From assembly GCA_011321935.1 (NCBI GenBank), contig DROJ01000492.1, forward strand, positions 1 to 38,441: DNA of 38,441 nucleotides, in the 5' to 3' direction. Shown here piece by piece: positions 15,643-23,781 of the stretch (positions within the stretch are counted from its first letter, which is position 1; every line of letters starts with the position of its first letter). The notes below the pieces were generated by a model, which was not told the origin of the DNA, made no database searches, and saw only the letters and a program-made list of their open reading frames with translations. This DNA comes from Bacteroidota bacterium. Its GTDB lineage: Bacteria; Bacteroidota; Bacteroidia; Chitinophagales; Saprospiraceae. Position numbers and translations under genes: made by a program.

Positions 15643-18033
15643 ATGAAACTCGAATTAAAGTTCCTCCTTTTCACCTTTTTTACTTGCCATTTCCTTTCCG
15701 CTCAAAACAGCCTTTCGGGCACTGTCAAAGATGGGAAAAACAAGGACATCTACTTTGCGACCATTGCCCTTTACAACCAAGCTGACAGTACCGTAGCAGG
15801 CGCAGGGTCAAGCGATGAAAACGGTTTTTTTGAAATAAAAAACATAAAGGACGGTACCTATTATTTGGAGGCATCCATGCTGGGATATGTTCCTTTTATT
15901 CAGTGCGATATTATATTTCCCGAAAATAACGGGCAGGCATTAAAAATCAAACTGGAAGAAGATTCCAAAATATTGGCGACGGTGGAAGTAACGGCGAAGC
16001 TGCCTTTGCTGGAGCAAAAAGCCGACCGTTTGGTCGTCAATGTTGAAAACAATTTGACCAGCATCAACGGCAGTTTGTTGGACGTGATGAAAAAGGTGCC
16101 GGGCATGTTGGTGGTCGGAGACAAACTGCAAATGGCCGGGCAACAAAACGTGACCATTTTGATAAATGGCAAAACCACAAAATATATGGACGTGCAGGCA
16201 TTATTAAAAGATATGCCCGGCGACAATATCAAAAAAGTGGAAGTCATACACCAGCCGGGCGCGGAGTTCGAGGCAGAAGGCACGGGGCCGATCATCAATA
16301 TTATTTTAAAGAAAAACAGCCTTTTCGGGACCAACGGAAGTATTTCGCAAGGCGTGGCAAAAGGCGAAAACTGGAAATATAGGACGAGCTTGTTTTTGAG
16401 CCATTATCAGGGCAGCATGAATGTTCACGGCAGCCTCGGATATAGGGACACGCCTTATTTTGACGAAATGCACATCGTCAGAAATGTGCAGGGCGATATA
16501 TATGACCAATTGAGCACTGACCCCGGTTTTTCAAAATCGTACCGGGCGGATATTGGCCTCGATTGGGATGTGACCGACCAGCATAAAATCGGTTTTTCGA
16601 GCCGGTTTTTGGACAGCCGTTCCGATAATTTAATTGTAAACAAAACCAGAATAAATTATTTGGACGAAGAAAAAACTGACGAAGAACTGGTGACCGAAAA
16701 CCAATTTGACGATACTTGGCGGCTGCTTACTTTTAACCCATATTATACTTTTGAAATTGACACCAACGGGCACCAATTTGATTTCGATTTTAATTTTGTA
16801 AAAATAAAAAACGACGGGCTGAATATATTGACGCCAGAAGAATTGAACGGGAACGGCTTTTATCAGCGCCTGCGGTACAGCCAGCCCGGCGACACTAAAA
16901 TATATGCCACAAAACTGGATTATACCTACCCTTTTTCTGATGATATAAAAATGCAAATTGGCGGGAAATACAGCGATGCCAGCCTCGATAACGACCTCGG
17001 TTCTTTTGTTGAAAATATAGATGGCGAGTGGGTGGAAAATGTTTTCCAGAGCAACCATTTTATTTTTGACGAAACCATTTTGGCGGGATATGGAAAACTA
17101 ACCTGGCAGAAAAACAAATGGTCGGGAACGATGGGCCTGCGCTATGAAAAGAGCAATTCAACGGGGTTTTCGGTCACCCTCGATACGACCTTGAAAAGGG
17201 ATATTTCCAAATTGTTTCCCAGCTTCAGCCTGGCGCGGGAAATCACCAAAGAACTCGGGACTACCTTCGCATATAGCTACCGGATAGACCGCCCGCGGTA
17301 TTCTTCCCTCAACCCTTTTGTTTATTTTCTCGACCCCTTTACTTTTGAAAAAGGCAACCCTGCGCTCCGCCCGGCATTCACCCACAGCATGAAATTCAAC
17401 CTCACATATGAGAAGCAACCTTTTTTTAATGTGGAATATAAAATCAATAACAATGCAATGGTGGACGTGACGGAGCAAGACGACATTACGGGCATCACGA
17501 GCTTGACCACGGTTAATCTGGAGTCGTTTAAAATATGGAACATAAGCCTGTTTTTCCCATTGGATTTTATCCCGAAAATAACGGGTTACGGTGGTTTTAT
17601 TGCCAACCACGGCGCATATGATTCGGAATACCTGAACCAAAAATTTGACCGTAAAAAATGGGATTATACCGCTTTTTTGCAGGCCAATTTTACCTTGCCC
17701 GCAAAAATAGAAACGGAAGTTACCGGTTGGTACAACAGCGGCGGGCAAGAAGGGATAATAAATGCAGGTTGGCTGTATGGAGTGGACATAGGCTTGAGCA
17801 AAAAATTATTTAATGATCGGTTAAAAATAAGCTTTGGGATCGAAAATATATTGGCCCGTTATTTAGAGGCCGACATTATATATGCCAATATGGACCTGCA
17901 ATTAAATGACCGATGGGACGGGCCGGTATATAATGCGCAGGTCAGTTATAAGTTTGGCAACCAGCATATGAAAAAAACAAAAAACAGGAAAGGCGGGGCG
18001 GCGGAAGAATTGAGGCGGGCGCAAAAGCAGTAA
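15643..18033 (+). CDS. TonB-dependent-receptor-like outer-membrane protein (OMP_b-brl_3 type)
   Basis: The predicted protein has 796 residues. The ATG at 15643 begins a signal peptide (MKLELKFLLFTFFTCHFLSAQ); the frame stays open for 87 codons upstream but with no exported-protein character. Residues about 22-105 are a carboxypeptidase-regulatory-like domain (SGTVKDGKNKDIYFATIALY, DENGFFEIKNI). Residues about 125-215 resemble a plug (QKADRLVVNVENN, VLINGKTT-type loop, IKKVEVIHQPGAEFEAEGTG), and the rest is a beta-barrel. The protein ends YKFGNQ plus a basic/charged tail of about 20 residues, a pattern known in this family. Such proteins take up or sense substrates across the outer membrane. 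No SusD partner or TonB gene is adjacent, so the substrate cannot be inferred. It ends 8 bases before the nested palindrome at 18041. Confidence 0.9.
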   Translation: MKLELKFLLFTFFTCHFLSAQNSLSGTVKDGKNKDIYFATIALYNQADSTVAGAGSSDENGFFEIKNIKDGTYYLEASMLGYVPFIQCDIIFPENNGQALKIKLEEDSKILATVEVTAKLPLLEQKADRLVVNVENNLTSINGSLLDVMKKVPGMLVVGDKLQMAGQQNVTILINGKTTKYMDVQALLKDMPGDNIKKVEVIHQPGAEFEAEGTGPIINIILKKNSLFGTNGSISQGVAKGENWKYRTSLFLSHYQGSMNVHGSLGYRDTPYFDEMHIVRNVQGDIYDQLSTDPGFSKSYRADIGLDWDVTDQHKIGFSSRFLDSRSDNLIVNKTRINYLDEEKTDEELVTENQFDDTWRLLTFNPYYTFEIDTNGHQFDFDFNFVKIKNDGLNILTPEELNGNGFYQRLRYSQPGDTKIYATKLDYTYPFSDDIKMQIGGKYSDASLDNDLGSFVENIDGEWVENVFQSNHFIFDETILAGYGKLTWQKNKWSGTMGLRYEKSNSTGFSVTLDTTLKRDISKLFPSFSLAREITKELGTTFAYSYRIDRPRYSSLNPFVYFLDPFTFEKGNPALRPAFTHSMKFNLTYEKQPFFNVEYKINNNAMVDVTEQDDITGITSLTTVNLESFKIWNISLFFPLDFIPKITGYGGFIANHGAYDSEYLNQKFDRKKWDYTAFLQANFTLPAKIETEVTGWYNSGGQEGIINAGWLYGVDIGLSKKLFNDRLKISFGIENILARYLEADIIYANMDLQLNDRWDGPVYNAQVSYKFGNQHMKKTKNRKGGAAEELRRAQKQ

Positions 18034-18040
18034 CCCTGTC

Positions 18041-18330
18041 TGTAACCCTGTCGGAAGACAGGGTGTTGCATCTGTCGCAGACAGGTGCAGCAGCATACAA
18101 GTATAGTGCGCCACACCTGTCGCAGACAGGTGCAGCGTCCTGTCTTTGGGAGCGGTAAAAAATAACCTTCCGATTTGAAAAACAACCATATTCTCGTAAA
18201 ATCATAGAAAACAGATATTACTGGATTATAGGCCAATTTGAAATCGGAAGGTTATTTTTCGCTGCTCCCTTAGGCACTTGCAGCAACTGTCTGCGACAGT
18301 TGCTTTTCCCTGTCTTCCGACAGGGTTACA
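18041..18330. repeat. Nested palindromic element between convergent genes
   Basis: Outer arms are perfect over 23 bases (18041-18063 and 18308-18330; TGTAACCCTGTCGGAAGACA and on), each a small hairpin in itself (CCCTGTC/GACAGGG). Inside lie CACCTGTC/GACAGGTG hairpins on the left and AACTGTC/GACAGTT on the right. A second inverted pair (AATAACCTTCCGATTT at about 18161-18176, AAATCGGAAGGTTATT at 18241-18256) flanks a 64-base AT-rich centre. The right arm overlaps the end of the leftward GNAT gene. It may end transcripts from both sides. Confidence 0.85.
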
Positions 18331-19168
18331 TCACCATCTCATATTGGTCAATGTGGTTCTCCATCCCGGTACTTTTCAAAAACCCGACCGTTGCCTCGGC
18401 CGATTCCGGCACATTGTTCACGCGTATATTTTCATAATTGTTTACTGTATTCTGAAACAGCATTTTCCCAAAACCTTTTTTGCGGTATTTTTTATTGATT
18501 GCAAATTGTTGGACCAGCCCGGTCTTTGGTGCAATAATCAAATATCCGATCAGTTCATCTTTTAATTTCATTTCCCAAAAATCAAATTCACCTGGAAAAA
18601 CAGCAAAGGCTTTGCTGGTCATTTCCCATGTCGGCGCATAATCCCGGAACGGTTTGTATTTTTTATAATCAGGGTTTTTGGTTTTATAGAATTTTATTTC
18701 CTTGTTTGTTTCAATATTTATTTTCGGCTGGTTTTTAAAACAATGCAGCAGCCCGTTCCTTATTTTAAAGCCCGTTTTTTCATATGCCCGGATGGCTTTT
18801 TTATTGATCGAAATAACTTCCAAAAGCGATGATTGCACGCCGTGTTTTTTTAGCGCAGCAATGGCCGTTTTGTATATTTCACCTAAAATGCCTTTGCCTC
18901 TATATGGAGGTTCAATTCCGGTGGCACAATTAAAGGCCGTTAACCTGCCTTCATGGAAATCAATGCCGTGCATGATAAAGCCGCGCATATGCCCGTCAAC
19001 AAAATAGCCAAACGACAAATTATAATCCACCCTTGCCCCTTTCCAGCGCGTCCGCAGGTATTCTTCGGTGGCATTGAATTTTACAAAATAATCAGAAAAT
19101 GCTTCGTTGAAGCAGCGGGTGATTTCTGAAAGGGGAGTATCTGAAAGTGGGGTTGTTTTTATTTTCAT
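18326..19168 (-). CDS. GNAT-family N-acetyltransferase with two GNAT domains
   Basis: The predicted protein has 280 residues. The N-terminal half carries the acetyl-CoA-binding motif A as TGIEPPYRGKGILGEIYKTA, followed by NKKAIRAYEKTGFKI, typical of the GNAT fold. The C-terminal half repeats the pattern as FAINKKYRKKGFGKMLFQ and FLKSTGM. It is therefore a tandem GNAT protein that transfers an acetyl group from acetyl-CoA to an amine; the substrate is unknown. It lies upstream of nothing in its own direction and ends inside the right arm of the 18041-18330 palindrome. Its start is 45 bases past the stop of the AarF-like gene on the same strand, so the two may be co-transcribed, unless the hairpin at 19179-19217 separates them. 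Confidence 0.85.
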   Translation of the reverse strand: MKIKTTPLSDTPLSEITRCFNEAFSDYFVKFNATEEYLRTRWKGARVDYNLSFGYFVDGHMRGFIMHGIDFHEGRLTAFNCATGIEPPYRGKGILGEIYKTAIAALKKHGVQSSLLEVISINKKAIRAYEKTGFKIRNGLLHCFKNQPKINIETNKEIKFYKTKNPDYKKYKPFRDYAPTWEMTSKAFAVFPGEFDFWEMKLKDELIGYLIIAPKTGLVQQFAINKKYRKKGFGKMLFQNTVNNYENIRVNNVPESAEATVGFLKSTGMENHIDQYEMVM

Positions 19169-19178
19169 AAAAAACTAT

Positions 19179-19217
19179 TTAATGATAAATGATTAATCAT
19201 TGAACATTTATCATTAA
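19179..19217 (-). repeat. Hairpin between the AarF-like and GNAT genes
   Basis: TTAATGATAAATG (19179-19191) and CATTTATCATTAA (19205-19217) form a perfect 13-bp, AT-rich stem with a 13-nt loop. It overlaps the stop codon of the AarF-like gene (19214-19216). Lacking GC pairs and a T-run, it is a poor terminator; an RNA-processing or stability role is possible. Confidence 0.55.
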
Positions 19218-20896
19218 CCATTATTGATCCTTTTTTTTATTTTATTCCCCGCCCTTATAGACCGGAACAATAAAAACAAAAATATACCTGCCGTTCCAAC
19301 TCCCCATTTTACCAAAAAAATATCATTGTTTTTATAAAATAAATACGCAAAAATTGCGGCAGCAATAATAAGGATGGCAAAGATAAATTGCTGGCCGACT
19401 TGATATAATAAACGCGAACCCTGCACTATATCAGGGGTGCGCGCAATCAGTTTGTCTTTTTCGATAATCTGCAAAACCCGGTGCAGTTCGTCGGGTATGC
19501 CGATAGCGGTGGAAGCACTGCGCCGGAGCATGTCGCTAATCATCGAAATAAGGTTATCTTCTTCTCCCAAAATATATTCTTTCACATATGGCCGCACCAC
19601 ATGCAGGGGGTTCAGTTGCGGGGCGAGGGTATTGGAAATGCCCAAAAGCAGGGTCAGCATCCGGTTGAGCAGCACGAAGTCTTTTGGCATTTGCACAGTC
19701 CCCGCAATGCCGCCGAGGCCGATGTCCTGTATCAGGTCGAACATGCTGTTGTTAAATGGGTCAACTTCGATATTTTTAAAATTCAGCCCCTCCAGTTTTA
19801 CCTCGTTTTGCAAGAAGTTGCGCAGGGCATTGATGATGCGTCCGGCCATTTCGTTGGCTTCGCGGCCTTCGGCCAGAAAGCCCATTTCCCGCAGGGCATC
19901 GGCCACCTTGCCGTCGTCGCTTTTGATGGCCGCTTCTATCAAGTGCGGGATGCCTTCCTGCAGGTTTTTGCCGAGGTGGGCCACCGCCCCAAAATCGAGC
20001 AGCACGATGGTGCCGTCCTGTTTGATGAGGATGTTGCCGGGGTGGGGGTCGGCATGGTAAAAGCCGTCTTTGAAAACCATTTTACAATAAGCGATCAGCA
20101 GCCTCGAAACGATGTCTTTTTTGTCCAGGCCCCATTGGTCGAGCTGCCCCGTATCGGCGATTTTCACCCCCTCGTGCCAAGTGGTAGTGAGCACCCGCCC
20201 GCTGCAATAAGGGAGGTGGACTTCGGGGATGACGAATCCCGGGACAGTCCCCAAGTTAGCCGAAATCACCTGCATTGACTGGGCTTCCTGCTTAAAGTCC
20301 AGCTCCTCTTCGATCATTTTGCGCACCTGCGTATAAACGTAGTCGAGGCCCTTTATTTCAAAAAACCAGCCGATCAGTTTGGTGAGTTTTCGGATGATTT
20401 CGAGGTCAACTTCCGCAATTTTTTCGATGTTGCGGTGCTGTGTTTTTACCACTACCTCGGTGCCGTCTTTGAGCCTCGCCCGGTGCGCTTGCCCGATGGA
20501 GGCCGAGGCGAGCGGCTGTTCCTCGATGCTCAAAAAGAGTTCGTTCGGGCTGCGCCCAAATTCAGAAAAGATGCGCTGCCTGACCTCCTCGAAAGGGCGG
20601 GGCGGTATTTTGTCCTGCAGTTCTTCGAGCGGTTTCTGGAAGGCTTCGGGCAGGAAATTGGAGAGGATGGAAAGCAGTTGCCCGACCTTTATAAAAAGCC
20701 CTTTTAGCTCCAAAATCGCTTTTTTTACCCGCTCCGCATTTTTCAGGTGCAGCGGCAAAATCCGCTTTTGGTAATATTTTTTCCCGAATATTTTTTTCAA
20801 AAAATACAGCCTCATATAACTCCACATGACGACTATTGCTGTCCAATAAGTTTTACGGATGCGCCAGCTTGGCTTGTATATTTTTTCTTTTGCCAT
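19214..20896 (-). CDS. AarF/ABC1/UbiB family atypical kinase-like protein
   Basis: The predicted protein has 560 residues, the usual length. Family hallmarks are visible: the KxGQ motif (KVGQ, residues 70-73), the Ala-rich loop ASASIGQ (130-136), the conserved Lys of VVVK (151), ExD and EEELDFKQEA (about 197-205), the catalytic-type HADPHPGN (281-288) and the metal-binding DFG (301-303). Two hydrophobic segments at the C-terminus (about 500-550) anchor it in the membrane. Members act as ATPases/kinases needed for isoprenoid quinone biosynthesis or lipid handling. Without a quinone-pathway neighbour I do not assign ubiB. A 36-bp perfect inverted repeat lies in its leader, between a candidate promoter (21162-21169) and the start codon. 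Confidence 0.9.
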   Translation of the reverse strand: MAKEKIYKPSWRIRKTYWTAIVVMWSYMRLYFLKKIFGKKYYQKRILPLHLKNAERVKKAILELKGLFIKVGQLLSILSNFLPEAFQKPLEELQDKIPPRPFEEVRQRIFSEFGRSPNELFLSIEEQPLASASIGQAHRARLKDGTEVVVKTQHRNIEKIAEVDLEIIRKLTKLIGWFFEIKGLDYVYTQVRKMIEEELDFKQEAQSMQVISANLGTVPGFVIPEVHLPYCSGRVLTTTWHEGVKIADTGQLDQWGLDKKDIVSRLLIAYCKMVFKDGFYHADPHPGNILIKQDGTIVLLDFGAVAHLGKNLQEGIPHLIEAAIKSDDGKVADALREMGFLAEGREANEMAGRIINALRNFLQNEVKLEGLNFKNIEVDPFNNSMFDLIQDIGLGGIAGTVQMPKDFVLLNRMLTLLLGISNTLAPQLNPLHVVRPYVKEYILGEEDNLISMISDMLRRSASTAIGIPDELHRVLQIIEKDKLIARTPDIVQGSRLLYQVGQQFIFAILIIAAAIFAYLFYKNNDIFLVKWGVGTAGIFLFLLFRSIRAGNKIKKRINNG

Positions 20897-20931
20897 TGAG
20901 TTTGGTGATATAGTCTTCAGTCTTCAGTCTT

Positions 20932-21016
20932 CAGTCCACAGTCTTCAGTCTTTGTGGAGCGGCTCTTTTAGCAAACTGTCAAGAGCCGCTCCACAAAGAC
21001 TGAAGACTGTGGACTG
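20932..21016. repeat. Inverted repeat with 36-bp perfect arms in the AarF-like gene leader
   Basis: Arms at 20932-20967 and 20981-21016 are exact reverse complements (CAGTCCACAGTCTTCAGTCT and on through GTGGAGCGGCTCTT), with a 13-nt loop. Degenerate copies of AGTCTTC and ACTGTGGACTG flank both sides (about 20912-21043). The arms lie 36 bases upstream of the AarF-like start codon. Confidence 0.9.
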
Positions 21017-21161
21017 ATGGACTGTGGACTGAAGACTGCGGACTAATTTCCCCATAACAAACCTTCTGTTTTCCAAAAAAAATGCAGTATTTCGCACCTG
21101 AAATGTTCCGCTGATTATCGTTCTGCACATGCTATTTACGGTGCGGAAATTACGCTGCACA

Positions 21162-21169
21162 CAAAGCTA
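21162..21169 (-). promoter_or_regulatory. Candidate -7 box for the AarF-like gene
   Basis: On the minus strand this reads TAGCTTTG, an exact match to TAnnTTTG and identical to the -7 box of the ligase gene at 8075-8082. No TTTG lies at the ideal distance upstream, so the support is partial. Transcription from here would give a leader of about 260 bases containing the 36-bp inverted repeat. Confidence 0.4.
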
Positions 21170-21352
21170 CTTTTTTGAAATAAATCTCCATCGACAACAG
21201 TGACTATTGGGCAAAAAACTGTCTAAAATTTGGATTAAACAGGTCGTTTCCCCGATGGGTATATTCAGTTAAAATACAAGGATAACCTATCAAAACGGCC
21301 AGCAAAATAAATGGATCAATAATTTAAAAATCAAAATTTAAAACCTGTTAAA

Positions 21353-22312
21353 ATGACTAAAACAACTGTACTCTCGTTTTTCGTTTTTATGTTCTCTTTT
21401 AGTTTGGTTAATGCCCAGACCATCGAAGAACTGACCTCGCAAAAAGCCGCAAAAGCGGCCGAACTGGCCAAGCTCGAAGGCGAACTCGGCACCCTCACCG
21501 GCAAGGTGGATGCACTCAAAGGCGAGGTCGCTGCACTGACTGAAAAACTGACCCCTTACCCCCGTTGGGACTCCGGCCTGCTCGGCAACCTCGGCCTCAA
21601 CTTTTCCAATTTCAACGACTGGCTGTCGAAAGACAAACCCAACACTACTGCCGTCAACATCGGTACTTCCATGAACGCTTTCGCAAATGCAGATTTCGAA
21701 AAATCCTTTTGGCGCAACGGCATGAACCTCACTTTGGGCTGGATAAAATTTGACGACAAAGACGTGCCCGATTCAGAGGAAAACGGCGATTTCCAAGTCG
21801 CTGCCGATGCCTTCAACATCACTTCGCTCTTTGGGTACAAGCTCTCCGACAAGTGGGCCATTTCCACTTTGGGCGAGTACCGCACCGCCGTCCTCGATGG
21901 CAAATTCAATGACCCCGGTTACCTCGACCTCGGAGTTGGAGCAACATGGACGCCCATCCAAGACCTCGTCGTGGTCATCCATCCGCTCAACTACAACTTC
22001 GTTTTTTCTGACAGCGATTTCGATTTCCAATCTTCTTTGGGAGCAAAGGTAGTGGCCGATTATACCCGCAAAATCACCAAAGGCGTTGCTTGGAAATCGA
22101 ACCTTTCTGCCTTCCTCAGCTACAAAGACGGCGACCTCAGCAACTGGACTTGGGTCAACGGCTTTTCTACTGCCGTGAAAGGCGTCGGCATCGGCCTCGA
22201 CATCGGCCTGCGCGGCAACAAGCAGGAAGCACTTGCCGCCGGCAAAACGGACAACCCCTTGCAGACTTATTGGCTGCTCGGCTTCTCCTATAATATTTCT
22301 TCCAAGAAGTGA
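21353..22312 (+). CDS. Exported coiled-coil plus beta-barrel-like protein (DUF3078-like)
   Basis: The predicted protein has 319 residues with a signal peptide (MTKTTVLSFFVFMFSFSLVNAQ). Residues about 23-66 form a heptad-rich coiled coil (Leu/Ala/Glu/Lys: ELTSQKAAKAAELAKLEGEL and on). The remainder is rich in beta-strands with aromatic residues (LGNLGLNFSNFNDW, NGMNLTLGWIKF, YLDLGVGATWTPIQD, LLGFSYNISSKK) and resembles the DUF3078 group of Bacteroidota exported proteins, probably an outer-membrane barrel. The codons are more C-rich at third positions than in neighbours, which may indicate strong expression. A weak promoter-like TAAAATTTG lies near 21224. Function unknown. It is divergent from the AarF-like gene. 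Confidence 0.8.
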   Translation: MTKTTVLSFFVFMFSFSLVNAQTIEELTSQKAAKAAELAKLEGELGTLTGKVDALKGEVAALTEKLTPYPRWDSGLLGNLGLNFSNFNDWLSKDKPNTTAVNIGTSMNAFANADFEKSFWRNGMNLTLGWIKFDDKDVPDSEENGDFQVAADAFNITSLFGYKLSDKWAISTLGEYRTAVLDGKFNDPGYLDLGVGATWTPIQDLVVVIHPLNYNFVFSDSDFDFQSSLGAKVVADYTRKITKGVAWKSNLSAFLSYKDGDLSNWTWVNGFSTAVKGVGIGLDIGLRGNKQEALAAGKTDNPLQTYWLLGFSYNISSKK

Positions 22313-22455
22313 ATTGGGAAATTGAGAAATTGAGAAATTATGAATTTGGGCGTCAGCCCAATTTCATAATTTCTCAATTTCCCAATTTCCAATTTCCAAT
22401 TTCCAATTTCATAATTTCATAATTTCAAAATTTCAAAATTTCCAATTTCCCAATC
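22313..22455. repeat. Inverted and simple-sequence repeat downstream of the DUF3078-like gene
   Basis: AATTGGGAAATTGAGAAATT and on to TTGGGC (about 22313-22351) pairs with its near reverse complement at 22356-22387, forming a long AT-rich hairpin closed by GGGC-GTCA-GCCC. It is followed by degenerate copies of AATTTCC/AATTTCAA to about 22455. It begins at the base after the stop codon and may stabilise or end the transcript. Confidence 0.7.
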
Positions 22456-22697
22456 CCCCCCCTCCCCGTTTTGGCAAAGTGTTTGCCTAACCTCGTTTGG
22501 CTTTAGAAAAGAAAAACTGGCCTCCCTTCTCGAAATTTCCCTTGTTAAACTTCCCTGTTTTTTAAATATTCCCCGCTGGCTTTACCGCCGTCAACTCCCT
22601 GTTTTTCGATGCACCTAAATAAGGTGTATTCAAAAAAATATACTTGCCCGTAAAAGGGCAGCACCCTCACAAGTCTGGATCAAAAACTATTGAACTG

Positions 22698-23000
22698 ATG
22701 ATGATAATTTTATGCACTCTCATCGTGCGGGCTTATTTTGGCCAGCAGGAGACTGAACAGAACTGGACAAGCACGGACGGCCTGTGGGAGCTTTTCAGCA
22801 CCACTTTCCCGTTCCTGAAAAAATATAACAGCAGCAGTATATTCGGTAAGCACCACTCTTTAAAATCGCGTTTTGCTGCTTTTGGATATTATATGTTAAA
22901 TGCTCCGGTTTGGCGAACTGCCAGCCATTTTCCGAAAACAATAAATACCTACAAGTCCGGCCTTTTACCTATTGCACCGCGGGTGCAGTTTGATTTGTGA
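22698..23000 (+). CDS. Small hypothetical protein or gene remnant
   Basis: The open frame gives 100 residues from the ATG at 22698; the frame is open slightly further upstream from a TTG. The N-terminus (MMIILCTLIVRAYFGQQ) looks like a short signal peptide, and the next part (NWTSTDGLWELF) has protein-like composition. The second half looks less like a real protein. No family is recognised. It could be the 5' fragment of a lost exported protein, or chance. A good terminator lies about 170 bases downstream at 23170. Confidence 0.3.
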   Translation: MMIILCTLIVRAYFGQQETEQNWTSTDGLWELFSTTFPFLKKYNSSSIFGKHHSLKSRFAAFGYYMLNAPVWRTASHFPKTINTYKSGLLPIAPRVQFDL

Positions 23001-23169
23001 CTCACGGCAATTGATTCCATTTCTGTCCGACGGCGGATTGCCGAAGGCTAAACAAAGAGCATTGATACATATTTTGAACTTGCGATTTTAAGCCAATTTT
23101 TCATGACAACAACACTTTGAACACATTAATACTCATTCACTTTGATCCTTCTCAAGGGACAAAACAATT

Positions 23170-23201
23170 GCCCGGCAGCATTTAGTTGTCGGGCTTTTTT
23201 T
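23170..23201 (+). terminator. Rho-independent terminator
   Basis: GCCCGGCA (23170-23177) pairs with TGTCGGGC (23187-23194, one G-T pair) around a 9-nt loop, followed by seven T residues. It lies well past the small open frame ending at 23000 and just before a nested palindrome. Confidence 0.7.
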
Positions 23202-23215
23202 GTGTGCCACGGGCA

Positions 23216-23324
23216 GTAACACGGACGGAAGTCCGTGTCCTCCACCACGGACGCAAGTCCGTGTCCCCACGCAAGCGCCACGGACTTCGTCCGTGATACG
23301 GCCACGGACTTCCGTCCGTGTTAC
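23216..23324. repeat. Nested palindromic element (ACGGACGGAAGTCCGT family)
   Basis: Perfect 22-base outer arms (23216-23237 and 23303-23324; GTAACACGGACGGAAGTCCG) are themselves hairpins. Two more hairpins of the same type, CACGGAC/GTCCGTG, lie inside. The element thus holds four variants of one short palindrome arranged symmetrically. Confidence 0.85.
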
Positions 23325-23643
23325 GTACCCTGTCACATTCTTCGTTTTTCCGCTCCCATGCCCATCTGTTTTCTCCGTTCATTTGCCGCTCTCCCGTTCA
23401 AATACCGATGGCCAAAAAAGGTCTTCAAAATTAAATTGAAGATACTCAATAAATATGTGAACAATCCAAATTTGTGTCACATTAAAGACCAAAGGCGCGT
23501 AGGGGCTGTACCCTTTTTCAACGACAGGCTTAATGGAAGGTGCATTTTACACAAAAAAAATGCTTTCCATTTTCTTGAAATACACCTTCCTGAATTTATT
23601 TCAAAAAAACTTGAACCTCTCTTTCGAAAACATAGTGGTACAA

Positions 23644-23740
23644 ATCGTAATTAGCTAACCATTTAGTTTTTGGTTAAATGCCACATTATCAGGGATTTGG
23701 CGGACTAATCACTAGTCAACTAATTACTAATCACTGCAAT
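23644..23740 (+). repeat. Diverged copy of the roughly 106-bp inverted-repeat element
   Basis: The sequence matches the tandem copies at 30253-30464 (ATTAGC, GCCACATT, GATTTGGC, CTAATCACTA, AATCACTGCA), with several changes. The ends are near-inverted (ATCGTAATTAG and CTAATTACTAAT). It lies 42 bases upstream of the metalloprotease start codon. Confidence 0.8.
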
Positions 23741-23781
23741 AGCAAACTATTTTTCTAACATAAATTAAAACCGTTTATTTT

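Larger units (their letters stand above)
23001..23781. other. Non-coding stretch before the metalloprotease gene
   Basis: It contains a terminator (23170-23201), a nested palindrome (23216-23324) and one copy of the roughly 100-bp inverted-repeat element (23644-23740). The remaining segment, 23325-23640, has open frames that do not look like proteins. No clear TTTG/TAnnTTTG promoter was found ahead of the start codon at 23782. Confidence 0.6.

Noticed and set aside
20945-21160. Leftward open frame of 71 codons upstream of the AarF-like gene
   Set aside because: It is largely the translation of the 36-bp inverted repeat and the leader, with no recognisable features.
23235-23654. Open frame of 139 codons in the gap before the metalloprotease
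   Set aside because: It begins inside the nested palindrome, has no signal peptide, domain or coding-like composition, and ends in the repeat element.
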